From the NCBI RefSeq assembly GCF_013364235.1, contig NZ_CP054919.1, positions 965,489-1,029,488 of the forward strand: a stretch of 64,000 nt of DNA, in the 5' to 3' direction. The number at the start of each line of letters is the position of its first letter. Within the stretch, counting starts at the first letter, position 1. Origin of the DNA: Kitasatospora sp. NA04385 (lineage in GTDB: Bacteria; Actinomycetota; Actinomycetes; Streptomycetales; Streptomycetaceae). The notes under the pieces were generated by a model. The model was not told the DNA's origin, did not search any database, and saw only the letters and a program-made list of their open reading frames with translations. The translations under genes were made by a program, and so were the position numbers. This document shows positions 16,580 through 25,404 of the stretch, piece after piece.

Positions 16580-16934
16580 GGGCACACCGATGACAACTCA
16601 CCGATGAGAAGGCATCGGTGACGCCCCATCGATGACAAAGCATCGGTGACGGGACACCGATGGCAGATCATCCGTGCCAGGACATCAACGTCAAGACATC
16701 GATGATGACGCACCAATGACGAGACACGGGTGACAGCTCATCGATGCACCGACACCGACAACGGGGCACCAACAACGCGGTACCAACAACGCGACATCGA
16801 TGCCGGAGCATCAGTGACGGAACACCGGTGACGCGACACCGGTGACGCGACACCGGTGATGAAGCATCGGTGACGGAACACCGGTGATGAAGCATCGGTG
16901 ACGGAACACCGGTGACAGGACATCAGTGATGGAA
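16543..16934. repeat. 14-bp tandem array of 28 units in perfect register
   Basis: From 16543 to 16934 the sequence can be cut into 28 consecutive 14-mers without a single indel. The core is CAyCGrTGA followed by five variable bases. Many units carry a palindromic core, CACCGGTG or CATCGATG. Units 20-26 are most alike; the middle ones (CATCAACG, CACCAACA) have drifted. The array overlaps both flanking convergent genes: it encodes the phosphatase tail and contains the transformylase stop codon. It is not a CRISPR array, as there are no long repeats with unique spacers. Confidence 0.93.
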
Positions 16935-18089
16935 CAGCCGCAGCCCGGTGTGCACCAGCGTGATGCCGTGCTCGGCACAGGCCGCCTCGACCTCGGCGGA
17001 CCGCACCGAACCGCCCGGCTCGGCGATCGCGGTGACGCCGTGGCGGCGGGCGTGGTCGACGTTGTCGCGGAACGGCAGGTAACCGTCGGAGACGAACGCG
17101 ACACCGTCCAGCCGGGCCGCCCAGTGGGTCCGCTCCTCGGGGCCGAGTTCGTCGGGGACGTCGCCGCCGCCGTGCAGGGCGGCGGCGAAGCGGGTGCGCT
17201 CGTCGGGGGTGAGGTCGCCTTCCAGGTAGCGGATCTGCCAGTTGATCCGGTCCTGGCGGCGGATCCCGGGACGGAAGTCGAGGGCCCGGACGGCGGGGTG
17301 GCGGCGCAGCCACCAGGTGTCCGTCTTGGCGCCGGCCAGCCGGGTGCAGTCGACCCGGGACTGCTGGCCCGCGCCGATGCCGAGGGCGGCGCCGTCGCGC
17401 AGGTAGCAGACCGAGTTGGACTGGGTGCGGCGCAGCACGGCGAGCCCGAGCAGCAGGTCGTCCGCGGCGGCGGGGGTGAGCGTGCCGACCCGGACGTCGG
17501 TGAGCAGGGCGGCGGTGAGCGGGGTGGTGTCGACGTCCTGGACCAGGCGCAGGCCGTGCACCTCGCGGGTCTCGACGGCGGGCGGGGTGTGGCGGGGGTC
17601 GGCCTCCAGGACGAGGTAGCGGCCGTTCTTCTTCCGGGCCAGGACGTCGAGCACGCCGGGCGCGTAGCCGGGGGCGACGATGCCGTCGGAGACCACCCGG
17701 GCGAGCAGGTCGGCGAGTTCGAGGTCGACCTCGTGCGAGACCGCGACGAAGTCGCCGTAGGAGGACTTCGGGTCGGCGTCGCGGGCCCGCAGGTAGGCGG
17801 AGGTGAGTGGGCCGACGGCGGCCGGGTCGAGGGCGTGGAGTTCGGCGGTGGCCGGGTCGACCGGTCCGGCGAGGGCGGCGCCGGCCGGGGAGACGTGCTT
17901 GAAGGACGCGGCGGCGGGGCGCCCGAGCAGGGCGGCGGCCTCGCTGACGAGTTGCCAGGCGTTCAGCGCGTCCAGCAGGTTGACGTACGAGGGCTGCCCC
18001 TGGAGCAGGCGCAGCGGCAGGTCCGTGCCGGGCAGCGGCTCGATCCGGGCGCGGGTGTTCTGCGGGTTGATTCCGTACCGAAGGTCCAT
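16923..18089 (-). CDS. Phosphoribosylaminoimidazolecarboxamide formyltransferase, stand-alone (PurH C-domain-like)
   Basis: A 388-residue protein matching only the AICAR transformylase part of PurH. The catalytic Lys-His pair sits in SFKHVSPAGAA near residue 65. Other family blocks are SSYGDFVAVSHEVD, SNSVCYLRDGAALGIGAGQQSRVD and DGYLPFRDNVDHA. The reaction transfers a formyl group from 10-formyl-tetrahydrofolate to AICAR. The IMP-cyclohydrolase domain of normal PurH (about 520 residues) is absent, so it would need a partner or is a paralogue of a full PurH elsewhere. ATG 18089 has CGGAGGGG in front; TAGCAT at 18222-18217 is a candidate -10. It ends in the 14-bp array. Confidence 0.85.
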   Translation of the reverse strand: MDLRYGINPQNTRARIEPLPGTDLPLRLLQGQPSYVNLLDALNAWQLVSEAAALLGRPAAASFKHVSPAGAALAGPVDPATAELHALDPAAVGPLTSAYLRARDADPKSSYGDFVAVSHEVDLELADLLARVVSDGIVAPGYAPGVLDVLARKKNGRYLVLEADPRHTPPAVETREVHGLRLVQDVDTTPLTAALLTDVRVGTLTPAAADDLLLGLAVLRRTQSNSVCYLRDGAALGIGAGQQSRVDCTRLAGAKTDTWWLRRHPAVRALDFRPGIRRQDRINWQIRYLEGDLTPDERTRFAAALHGGGDVPDELGPEERTHWAARLDGVAFVSDGYLPFRDNVDHARRHGVTAIAEPGGSVRSAEVEAACAEHGITLVHTGLRLFHH

Positions 18090-18431
18090 GGTGACGGCCC
18101 CTCCGTGAAGTCGGTGTGTCGGCTTCGGAGGACACCCAGGCGGACGGTGCCGGTCCCGTGCTGTGCTGTGCCGCTCCCCGGTGGTGCTCCACCTCTCGCC
18201 AGTCGCGACGGCGCCGATGCTAGCAGCGCCCGGCCGCACCGGAACACGCCCCGCCGTCCGCCGGCCCACCCCGAACGCACCCCGCCGCCCCGAGCCCGCC
18301 CCCGGACGTGCCCGGCGTTCGGGTGGGTTCGGCCGTGTCGCGGGTGCGGGGCGAAGGCGGGTGGCGGGGCCGTGGCTACCGTCGGATTCCGGTCACCGCG
18401 CACGGGTGACACCGCGCCCCCGGGAGGGTCG
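18090..18431. other. Divergent promoter region, transformylase / MMPL
   Basis: No gene was recognised. It contains a minus-strand -10-like TAGCAT (18222-18217, within the palindrome TGCTAGCA) and a plus-strand TACCGT (18377-18382) about 50 bases before the MMPL start. No clear operator was seen. Confidence 0.45.
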
Positions 18432-20708
18432 ATGTCCTCGTCCGACAGCACGTCCGCACCGGAGCCGTCCGCACCGGAGCCGTCCGGGCCGGGTACGGCG
18501 CAGCGCCGCGGCCTGCTGTGGCGGCTGGGCGCGTGGTGCGCCGGGCACCCGGTGGTGGTGATCGTCTGCTGGCTGGTGGTGCTGGTGGGGGTGCAGGTCG
18601 CGGACCACGCCGTGGGCGGCGCGTACTCGGACGACTTCTCCGTGCCCGGCTCGCAGGCGCAGGACGGTGCGGACGTGCTGGCCGCGCACGAGCCCGCGTT
18701 CGGCGGGACGAGCGCGCAGGTGGTGCTGCACGACGGGCAGTCGCTGACGCAGTTCCAGTCGCAGGTCGACCAGGCGGTGACGTCGTTGCAGCACCTCCCG
18801 CACGTGCTGTCGGCGCAGGACCCGCTGCCACCGCCGGGCCAGGCCCCGCAGCCGGGCGGGCCGGTGTCCGCGGACGGGCGGACGGCGTACATCACGATGC
18901 GTTTCGACAGCACTCCGGCGACGTTCGGCGACGGCTACCTGGACCAGGTGGACGCGGCGGTGCAGCCGCTGCGGCAGGCGGGCGTGCAGGTCGAGTACGG
19001 CGGTCCGCTGGGCGAGTTGGCGCGGCCGGCGCCGAGCGACCGGGTGAGCGAGCTGATCGGCTTCGGGGTCGCGATCGTGGTGCTGCTGCTCGGTTTCGGC
19101 AGCGTGATCGCGGCGGGACTGCCGCTGGTGAGCGCGCTGCTGGCGGTGGTGGTGGGCCTCGGGCTGCTGGGCCTGCTGGCGGCGCTGACGACGTTCGCGA
19201 CGGTCGCGCCGACGCTGGCGACGATGATCGGGCTGGGCGTCGGCATCGACTACGCGCTGTTCCTGCTGACCCGGCACCGGCAGAACCTGATGGACGGTTC
19301 GGCCCCGCGGACGGCGGCCGGGCACGCGGTGGCGACCAGCGGCCGGGCGGTGCTGATCTCCGGCACCACGGTGGTGATCGCGCTGGCGGGCCTGTCGGTG
19401 TCGGGCATCTCGTTCATGGCGAAGCTGGGCCTGGCGGCGGGCGTCACGGTGGTGACGGCGGTGTGCGGCGCGCTGACGCTGCTGCCGGCCCTGATGGGCG
19501 TGATCGGCCGCCGGATGGACCGCTTCACCGTCCGCACGCCCGTCGCCGAGGGCGGCGAAGCCCCCGAAAACGCCGATGCCGCCGAGGGCGCCGAGGCGAC
19601 CGGCATGTGGCACCGGTACGCGCGGCGGGTCGAGCACCACCCGTGGCGGTACCTGTCGGTGGGCCTGGTGACGGTGCTGGTGCTGGCGGTGCCGCTGCTG
19701 TCGATCCAGCTGGGGCACATCGGGGACGGCGCGGACCCGACCTCGTTCACCGACCGGCGGGCGTTCGACCTGATGTCGGAGGCGTTCGGCCCGGGTTCCA
19801 ACGGCCCGCTGACGGTGGTGGTCGACCAGACCTCGGTGCCCGCGTCCGACCGTCCGGCGCTGGCCTCCGCCGTCCAGCAGTCGCTGACCGGCGTGCCGAA
19901 CACGGCGAGCACCGCGCCGCTGCAGACCAGTTCGGACGGCGACGTGCTGTTCACTACCGTCACGCCCGCGCAGGCCCCGCAGGACCGGAAGACCACCGAC
20001 CTGGTCGGCCACCTCTCGGACACGGTGCTGCCGGGCGCGGTGGCGGGCACCTCCGCCACCGCGTACGTGACGGGCACGACCGCCGCCCAGGTCGACTTCC
20101 TGGACCTGGTGGCCAGCCGGCTGCTGCTGATCATCGCGGTGGTGGTCGCGCTGGCGTTCCTGATCATCCTGCTGGTGTTCCGGGCGCCGCTGGTCGCGTT
20201 GAAGGCGGCCGTGCTCAACCTGGTGTCGATCGCCGCCTCATACGGGGTGCTGGTCGCGGTGTTCCAGTGGGGCTGGGGCGGGCCGGCGCTCGGCGTGTCG
20301 GGGAAGGTGCCGATCGAGAGCTACGTCCCGATGATGATGTTCGCGATCGTCTTCGGCCTGAGCATGGACTACGAGGTGTTCCTGCTCTCCCGCGTCCACG
20401 AGCGCTGGCGGCTGACCGGCGACAGCCGCGGCGCGGTCGCGCACGCGCTGGAGACCACCGCCCGGGTGATCGGCTGCGCGGCCCTGATCATGGTGAGCGT
20501 GTTCGCGGCGTTCATCGTCAGCGACAACGTGGTGATCAAGATGATGGGACTGGGCCTGGCCGTCAGCGTCCTGATCGACGCCACCGTGGTCCGGCTGCTG
20601 ATGGTGCCCGCCGCGATGACCCTGCTCGGCCCGGCCGCCTGGTGGACCCCGCGCTGGATGGACCGGCTGCTGCCCGACATCGACGCCGAGGGCCTCCGGA
20701 GCGGCTGA
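18432..20708 (+). CDS. MMPL family RND transporter
   Basis: A 758-residue membrane protein with the layout of actinobacterial MMPL/RND exporters: a cytoplasmic Ser/Pro N terminus, TM1 (about 38-58), a large outer loop, five TM segments (about 205-365), a second outer loop, and a second set of six TM segments (about 395-750). The proton-relay-like GxGxxYALF motif is seen as IGLGVGIDYALFLLTRHR, and its counterpart as IVFGLSMDYEVFLLSRVHE. The family exports lipids, drugs or siderophores using the proton gradient. ATG 18432 follows GGGAGGG. It is a single gene with no adjacent regulator, so the substrate is not indicated. Confidence 0.93.
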   Translation: MSSSDSTSAPEPSAPEPSGPGTAQRRGLLWRLGAWCAGHPVVVIVCWLVVLVGVQVADHAVGGAYSDDFSVPGSQAQDGADVLAAHEPAFGGTSAQVVLHDGQSLTQFQSQVDQAVTSLQHLPHVLSAQDPLPPPGQAPQPGGPVSADGRTAYITMRFDSTPATFGDGYLDQVDAAVQPLRQAGVQVEYGGPLGELARPAPSDRVSELIGFGVAIVVLLLGFGSVIAAGLPLVSALLAVVVGLGLLGLLAALTTFATVAPTLATMIGLGVGIDYALFLLTRHRQNLMDGSAPRTAAGHAVATSGRAVLISGTTVVIALAGLSVSGISFMAKLGLAAGVTVVTAVCGALTLLPALMGVIGRRMDRFTVRTPVAEGGEAPENADAAEGAEATGMWHRYARRVEHHPWRYLSVGLVTVLVLAVPLLSIQLGHIGDGADPTSFTDRRAFDLMSEAFGPGSNGPLTVVVDQTSVPASDRPALASAVQQSLTGVPNTASTAPLQTSSDGDVLFTTVTPAQAPQDRKTTDLVGHLSDTVLPGAVAGTSATAYVTGTTAAQVDFLDLVASRLLLIIAVVVALAFLIILLVFRAPLVALKAAVLNLVSIAASYGVLVAVFQWGWGGPALGVSGKVPIESYVPMMMFAIVFGLSMDYEVFLLSRVHERWRLTGDSRGAVAHALETTARVIGCAALIMVSVFAAFIVSDNVVIKMMGLGLAVSVLIDATVVRLLMVPAAMTLLGPAAWWTPRWMDRLLPDIDAEGLRSG

Positions 20709-20804
20709 CCCGGGCGACGCCCCACCGCCGCGCCCCGGCACCGTCCCAACGCCGCGTCCCGGTGGCGTCCCGGGCGGCGCCCCCGACCGGCGGAGTTCGG
20801 CCGG

Positions 20805-20960
20805 GTGAAGCTGCCGGACGGGACGGTCCGGGAGGCCGGGTACCACCTGGTGGTGTGGAACCGCGGGCCCGCGCCCGCGACCGCCGTGCAGCTCGAACTC
20901 GCCTCCGCGGACGGGGAGTCGGTGCAGCTCGCCGACCTCGGGGCGGACGTCCGCCCGGGC
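20805..20960 (+). pseudogene. Truncated coding remnant
   Basis: Fifty-two codons from a GTG with good third-position G+C and sensible protein sequence (LPDGTVREAGYHLVVWNRG, then ATAVQLELASADGESVQLADL). Coding character stops abruptly near 20960, where the convergent gene on the other strand begins. The pattern resembles a beta-sandwich domain cut off in mid-fold. The family was not recognised. It is interpreted as a gene fragment left by a deletion. Confidence 0.4.
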
Positions 20961-21461
20961 CTAGGCCGACGCGGTGGCCGCCGCCATCATCTGCCGCAGG
21001 TAGGTGACGTCCCGCTCGAAGCTGAACTCGCGCAGGACGGTGGACCAGCGGCCGTCCGCCGTCCGGCGCCAGACGAAGGTGTAGCGGGCCGGGACGCCCT
21101 GCTCGCAGCGGTACATGACGACGGTGCCCTGGTCGCCGTGCCGGGTGGTGGCGAGGAAACGGACGTCGTCGGTGCTGCGGCCGACCGTCCGGCCCTGGGC
21201 GGCCAGGCCCCGGAAGCGCGCCATGAAGTGCGCCTTGGTCAGCCGCACCACCTGGCCGGTCTCGTCGATCCGGAGGTTCTCGAACTCGTCGTCGTAGAAC
21301 TCCTCCAGCGCGGCCAGGTCCATCGCCAGCCCGGCGGCCAGGTACTCGCGCATCCGCTCGATCAGCGTCTCGTCCAGGGCCTCGCCCGGGATCCCGTCCG
21401 ACGGGCCGCCCGTCGTCCCGCCGGTCGTCCGGTGCAGTTCGGTGTTCGACGTGGCGTTCAT
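20961..21461 (-). CDS. SnoaL-like / nuclear transport factor 2 family protein
   Basis: A 166-residue protein whose residues 30-160 look like the cone-shaped NTF2/SnoaL fold. An N-terminal helix pair (ETLIERMREYLAAGLAMDLAALEEFYDDEFENLRID) is followed by strands with YRCEQGVPARYTFVWRR and a closing WSTVLREFSFER. Members include polyketide cyclases and stress proteins; no catalytic residues can be assigned. The first 25 residues are Thr/Gly-rich and probably disordered. ATG 21461 has a GA-rich leader. It is divergent from the amidase gene. Confidence 0.75.
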   Translation of the reverse strand: MNATSNTELHRTTGGTTGGPSDGIPGEALDETLIERMREYLAAGLAMDLAALEEFYDDEFENLRIDETGQVVRLTKAHFMARFRGLAAQGRTVGRSTDDVRFLATTRHGDQGTVVMYRCEQGVPARYTFVWRRTADGRWSTVLREFSFERDVTYLRQMMAAATASA

Positions 21462-21653
21462 GGTTCGTGCCCCTCGTGTCGGCGTGTTCCGGCTTCGGGA
21501 ACCACCATTCCGGTACGCACCGTCAGACCGCTGTCACCGCGCCGTCGTCCCGCCGTCAGTCACCCCTGGAACGCCTGACCGACCGCTGACCGACCGCTGT
21601 CGGCATCCTGCCGGTGTGCTAACGGTGCGCCGCCCCCCACCCTACCGACATCC

Positions 21654-21669
21654 CGTCAGTGCGCTGACG
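21654..21669. promoter_or_regulatory. Short palindrome upstream of the amidase gene
   Basis: CGTCAG-tgcg-CTGACG, perfect 6-bp arms, 68 bases before the amidase start in a region where GCTGACC/CGTCAG elements recur. It may be an operator. Evidence is the symmetry only. Confidence 0.3.
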
Positions 21670-21736
21670 ATCCGCCAATCCGCTTGCCCGACAGCACATT
21701 TCGTGCCTCCTCTCGAAGGCGCGTACGGTCCCGTCC

Positions 21737-23203
21737 ATGGAGAAATGGACCTATGCGACGGCCGGGGAACTCACGGTGGCCCTGCGGGCCGGGGACGTCA
21801 CCTCGGTGGAGCTGACCGAGGGCGCGATCGCCCGGATCGAGCAGGAGGACGGAGCGGTCAACGCGGTCTGCGCGCCGGACTTCGAGCGGGCCAGGGCGGC
21901 CGCGCGGGAGGCCGACCGGGCGCTGGCGGACGGGGAGGAGCGGCCGCTGCTGGGCATCCCGCTGACGGTCAAGGAGTCGTACGACGTCGCCGGGCTGCCC
22001 ACCACCTGGGGCATGCCGCAGTTCCGGGACCACGTTCCGGCCGAGGACGCACTACAGGTGGCCCGGGTCCGGGCGGCCGGTGCGGTGGTGCTCGGCAAGA
22101 CCAACGTGCCGCTGGGGCTGCGGGACATCCAGACCTACAACGAGATCCACGGCACCACCAACAACCCGTGGGACCACGAGCGCACCAGCGGCGGGTCCTC
22201 CGGCGGGTCGGCGGCCGCGCTGGCCGCCGGGTACGGCCCGCTGTCGCTGGGCACCGACATCGCCGGCTCGCTGCGCACCCCCGCCCACTTCTGCGGCGTG
22301 TACGCGCACAAGCCGACCATGCACCTGCTGCCCACCCGCGGCATGGTGCCGCCGAACGCCCCCGCGCTGCCCGCCGACATCGACCTCGCCGTGGTCGGCC
22401 CGATGGCCCGCTCGGCCGGCGACCTGGCGCTGCTGCTCGACGTGATGACCGGCCCCGACCCGCTGACCCTCGGCCTGGCCCACACCACCGTGCTGCCGCC
22501 CGCCCGGCACGACCGGCTGGAAGGCTTCCGGGTGCTGGTGCTGGACGAGCACCCGCTGATCCCGACCGGCGCCGACGTCCGCGCGGGCGTCGCCCGGGTC
22601 GCCGACGCGCTCGCCGACGGCGGTGCCCGGGTCGAGCGCCACAGCCCGCTGCTGCCCGACCTCGCCGACGCCGCCCAGGTCTACCCGCTGCTGATGTTCT
22701 CCGCCCTCGCCGCCAACTTCCCCCCGGCGCAGTACGAGCAAGTGCGGCAGCTCGCCGAGCAGTTGAGCGAGGACGACCACAGCCTGGGGGCCGCCCGGCT
22801 GCGCGGCATGACGCTCAGCCACCGCGGCTGGCTGGCCGCCGACCACCGCCGCGAACTGCACCGGCGCAGCTGGCGGGAGTTCTTCGCCGAGTTCGACGCC
22901 GTCGTCGCCCCGATCACCCCCACCGCCGCCTTCCCGCACCAGCAGGACCCCGACCTGCTGAACCGCCGGATGACCGTCGAGGGCACCACCTTCCACTACT
23001 TCGACCAGCTGGTCTGGGCCGGTCTGGCCACCATGCCGGGCCTGCCCGCCACCGCCGTCCCCACCGGCCTGTCTGCCGAGGGCCTCCCGGTCGGCGTCCA
23101 GCTGATCGGCCCGATGTACGAGGACCGCACCCCGCTGCGCCTGGCCGAGCTGCTGGAGGAGCGGCTCGGCGGCTTCCGCGTCCCGACCGCGCTGAACCAC
23201 TGA
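21737..23203 (+). CDS. Amidase
   Basis: A 488-residue amidase-signature hydrolase. The Ser-cisSer-Lys triad is complete: Lys79 in LTVKESYD, Ser155 in TSGGSSGGSAAALAAG and the nucleophile Ser178 in GTDIAGSLRTPA. The family hydrolyses amides, nitrile-derived amides, carbamates or peptidic amides in the cytoplasm; there is no signal peptide here. TNNPWDHERTSGG and GLPVGVQLIGP are further family marks. ATG 21737 is the first in frame at the family's N terminus. A hairpin at 23218-23256 follows. Its substrate is not indicated by the neighbours. Confidence 0.92.
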   Translation: MEKWTYATAGELTVALRAGDVTSVELTEGAIARIEQEDGAVNAVCAPDFERARAAAREADRALADGEERPLLGIPLTVKESYDVAGLPTTWGMPQFRDHVPAEDALQVARVRAAGAVVLGKTNVPLGLRDIQTYNEIHGTTNNPWDHERTSGGSSGGSAAALAAGYGPLSLGTDIAGSLRTPAHFCGVYAHKPTMHLLPTRGMVPPNAPALPADIDLAVVGPMARSAGDLALLLDVMTGPDPLTLGLAHTTVLPPARHDRLEGFRVLVLDEHPLIPTGADVRAGVARVADALADGGARVERHSPLLPDLADAAQVYPLLMFSALAANFPPAQYEQVRQLAEQLSEDDHSLGAARLRGMTLSHRGWLAADHRRELHRRSWREFFAEFDAVVAPITPTAAFPHQQDPDLLNRRMTVEGTTFHYFDQLVWAGLATMPGLPATAVPTGLSAEGLPVGVQLIGPMYEDRTPLRLAELLEERLGGFRVPTALNH

Positions 23204-23217
23204 ACCGCTGAAGAGCT

Positions 23218-23256
23218 GAGCCGTTGAACCGTTGAACCGCTTCGTTTCAACGGCTC
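23218..23256. terminator. Bidirectional hairpin between amidase and sigma-hydrolase genes
   Basis: GAGCCGTTGAA (23218-23228) pairs with TTCAACGGCTC (23246-23256). A second CCGTTGAA copy (23229-23236) allows an alternative, tighter hairpin. It lies 15 bp from both convergent stop codons. No strong T tract. Confidence 0.6.
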
Positions 23257-23270
23257 GGCGGCTCAGCGGC

Positions 23271-25331
23271 TCAGCGGGCGGCCTGGTAAGCGCGTCCGGC
23301 GGCGGTGGCGTTGGTGCCGTCGGTGAACAGGCCGCTGCTGGGCTTGGCCGGGTCCGCGCCGAGGCCGAACCAGGCGTAGCGCTGGAGGTAGGGCAGTGCG
23401 TCGAGGGCCTTGGTGGAGGCGGTGACGAAGGCGGCCTGCTGGTCGGCGGTGGGGAAGCGGGTGCCCTGGGAGAAGTCGATCAGGGCGTACTCGGTGAGCC
23501 AGATCGGCTTGTGGTAGCGCTGGTGCACCGCCTCCAGGTAGGAGGTCAGCTGCTGGACGGCCTGCGGGGTGCGGAAGTCGCCGCCGTACCAGTGCAGGGT
23601 GATGAAGTCGACCCGGTAGCCCTTGGCGGCGGCGCCGGACATGAAGCGGTCCAGCCAGCCGCCGGGCGTGTCGGCCCCGTACGCCACCGCCGGGCTGCCC
23701 AGCGTCTGCCCGGCCTGCATCAGCTTCGGCCACAGCTCCAGTGCCTGGTCGACCGTCATGTTCGACTGGGCGGCCATGTCGGGCTCGTTGAACCCGAGCA
23801 GGTAGGGGCCGTTGGCGCGGGCCTGGGCAAGGGCGGTGTCGGTGACGGAGGCCGCGCCCCAGATCATCGGGACGAAGGACGCCGACGCGGGCGTGGTGAT
23901 GCCGGGGTGCTGGGGCGCCCAGGTGTAGTACCAGCCGGCTCCGGAGGCGGCCAGCGCCTGGTTGACCCCGTCGAAGGACCACACGCCGACGCCCTTGCGC
24001 GCGGACGTGGCGATCCCGGCCGGCGGCGCGGCGGCGGTCCCGGCGGTGGGCTTGGGCGAGGTGGCGGCGGCGGACGGCGCGGGAGGGGCCGGGACGGACG
24101 CCGACGTCGAGGCCGAGGCCGAGGGAGCGGCCGAGTCCGACGGGGAGGGCGAGGGCTCGTCGGGGAGCGCCGGGGCCGCCGCGTCGGCGGTGGTGGGCAG
24201 CGCGGCGGCGCTCGCGGACGGCGCGGCGACGGCCACCGGGGCGTCGTGCTGTCCGGGCGTCAGTTCGGCCCCGACCAGGACGGCGACCGCCGCCAGGGCC
24301 ACCGCCGCACCGCCGAGCACCGGCGTGGGGAGGCCGGGGCGCCCCCGCCGGTGACCGGCCCGCCGCCGCCCCGGGCGCCCGCCGGACGCGGACGGGGTGC
24401 CCGCCGGGCCCGAACCGCCCGGCCCCGACGGCCCCGACGGCCCCGATCCCGAACCGTCCGGCCCCCGAACGTCAGCCCCCGGAGCGTCCGACGCCGGAGC
24501 GTCCGGCCCCGGGGCGTCCGCGGTCAGTGCGCCGAGGATCCGGGACGGGTCGAGGTTCGGCGGGACGGCCAGCAACGGCAGGCCGTACAGCAGCCGTTCG
24601 GCGGGGAGCAGCCCCTGCTGGGCTCCGGCGCAGCGTTCGCAGTCGCGCACGTGCCGGGCCAGGCGCTTGCGCCACAGCGGGGCGGGGACGCCGTCCCAGC
24701 CGGCCGCGGTCGCGTCCAGTCCGGGGCAGCGCGGGTCGGCGGCCAGCGCGCGGACCAGCAGGCGGGAGAGTTCGAGCTGCTTCTTCATCCGGCCGATCCG
24801 GACGGCGGCGTGGCCGGAGCTGAGGCCGAGCGCGGAGACCAGGTCGGCCTGTTCGAGTTCGCCGGTCTCCTTGAGCCACCACAGGGCGAGCAGTTCGCGG
24901 TCGTCGGGGTCGAGCCAGCGGGTGGCCTCGGCGATCTCGCGGCGCTGTTCGGTGAGGCCCAGGCGCAGGATGGTCAGCCCGGCGAAGTCGAGGGCGGGGT
25001 CGGGTATCGCCTCGGCGTCCTCCAGCCGGGCGGAGCGGTCGAGGGCGACGGCCCGGTCCTGCTGGCGGTTGCGCACCTGCCGGACGGCGATGGCCACCAG
25101 CCAGGACCGGAAGGCGGTGGGGTCCCGCAGGTCGGACAGCCCTCGGACCATGCGCAACAGCGTCTCCTGTACGACGTCGTCGGTGTCGGCGTGGCCGTTC
25201 AGCGCCCGGCCGACGATGTTGTAGACCAACGGGAGGCTCTGGGCCACCAGTTCCTCCAGGGCCCGCCGGTCGCCGGCGCGCGCCGCCGTCACCGTTCCGG
25301 CGTCGGGTCCACTGCGTCTGGTGTGCGGCAT
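23271..25331 (-). CDS. ECF-like sigma factor fused to membrane-anchored extracellular glycoside hydrolase
   Basis: A 686-residue chimaera. Residues 20-92 look like sigma region 2 (HADTDDVVQETLLRM, FRSWLVAIAVRQVRNR) and 125-188 like sigma region 4 (LDPDDRELLALWWLKE, then a helix-turn-helix ending IGRMKKQL). H227-x3-C231-x2-C234 matches the zinc-binding anti-sigma (ZAS) motif. A Gly/Pro linker with an Arg cluster (321-331) precedes one membrane helix (336-354), then an Ala/Ser/Pro stalk and a glycosidase domain (445-686). That domain resembles Glyco_hydro_cc/GH128, with likely catalytic Glu516 (GFNEPD) and Glu614 (WLTEYA). The Arg-rich side faces the cytoplasm, so the sugar domain is outside. 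Actinobacterial ECF groups with C-terminal glycan-binding or hydrolase extensions are known. ATG 25331 starts at the sigma domain. A role in glucan sensing is inferred from the GH55 gene upstream. Confidence 0.88.
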   Translation of the reverse strand: MPHTRRSGPDAGTVTAARAGDRRALEELVAQSLPLVYNIVGRALNGHADTDDVVQETLLRMVRGLSDLRDPTAFRSWLVAIAVRQVRNRQQDRAVALDRSARLEDAEAIPDPALDFAGLTILRLGLTEQRREIAEATRWLDPDDRELLALWWLKETGELEQADLVSALGLSSGHAAVRIGRMKKQLELSRLLVRALAADPRCPGLDATAAGWDGVPAPLWRKRLARHVRDCERCAGAQQGLLPAERLLYGLPLLAVPPNLDPSRILGALTADAPGPDAPASDAPGADVRGPDGSGSGPSGPSGPGGSGPAGTPSASGGRPGRRRAGHRRGRPGLPTPVLGGAAVALAAVAVLVGAELTPGQHDAPVAVAAPSASAAALPTTADAAAPALPDEPSPSPSDSAAPSASASTSASVPAPPAPSAAATSPKPTAGTAAAPPAGIATSARKGVGVWSFDGVNQALAASGAGWYYTWAPQHPGITTPASASFVPMIWGAASVTDTALAQARANGPYLLGFNEPDMAAQSNMTVDQALELWPKLMQAGQTLGSPAVAYGADTPGGWLDRFMSGAAAKGYRVDFITLHWYGGDFRTPQAVQQLTSYLEAVHQRYHKPIWLTEYALIDFSQGTRFPTADQQAAFVTASTKALDALPYLQRYAWFGLGADPAKPSSGLFTDGTNATAAGRAYQAAR

Positions 25332-25404
25332 GGGTGCGTTCCTCCACGTGGGTGCGTGCGGCGGCGTTCTCCGTCCACGGAGACCGTCCGCGGGTGCGGC
25401 CGCC

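Noticed and set aside
16543..16934. CRISPR array or repeat-protein gene.
   Set aside because: Units are 14 bp without separate spacers. All frames give the same HRCxVTDASSPVS-like text because 3 x 14 = 42, and no start or ribosome site fits.
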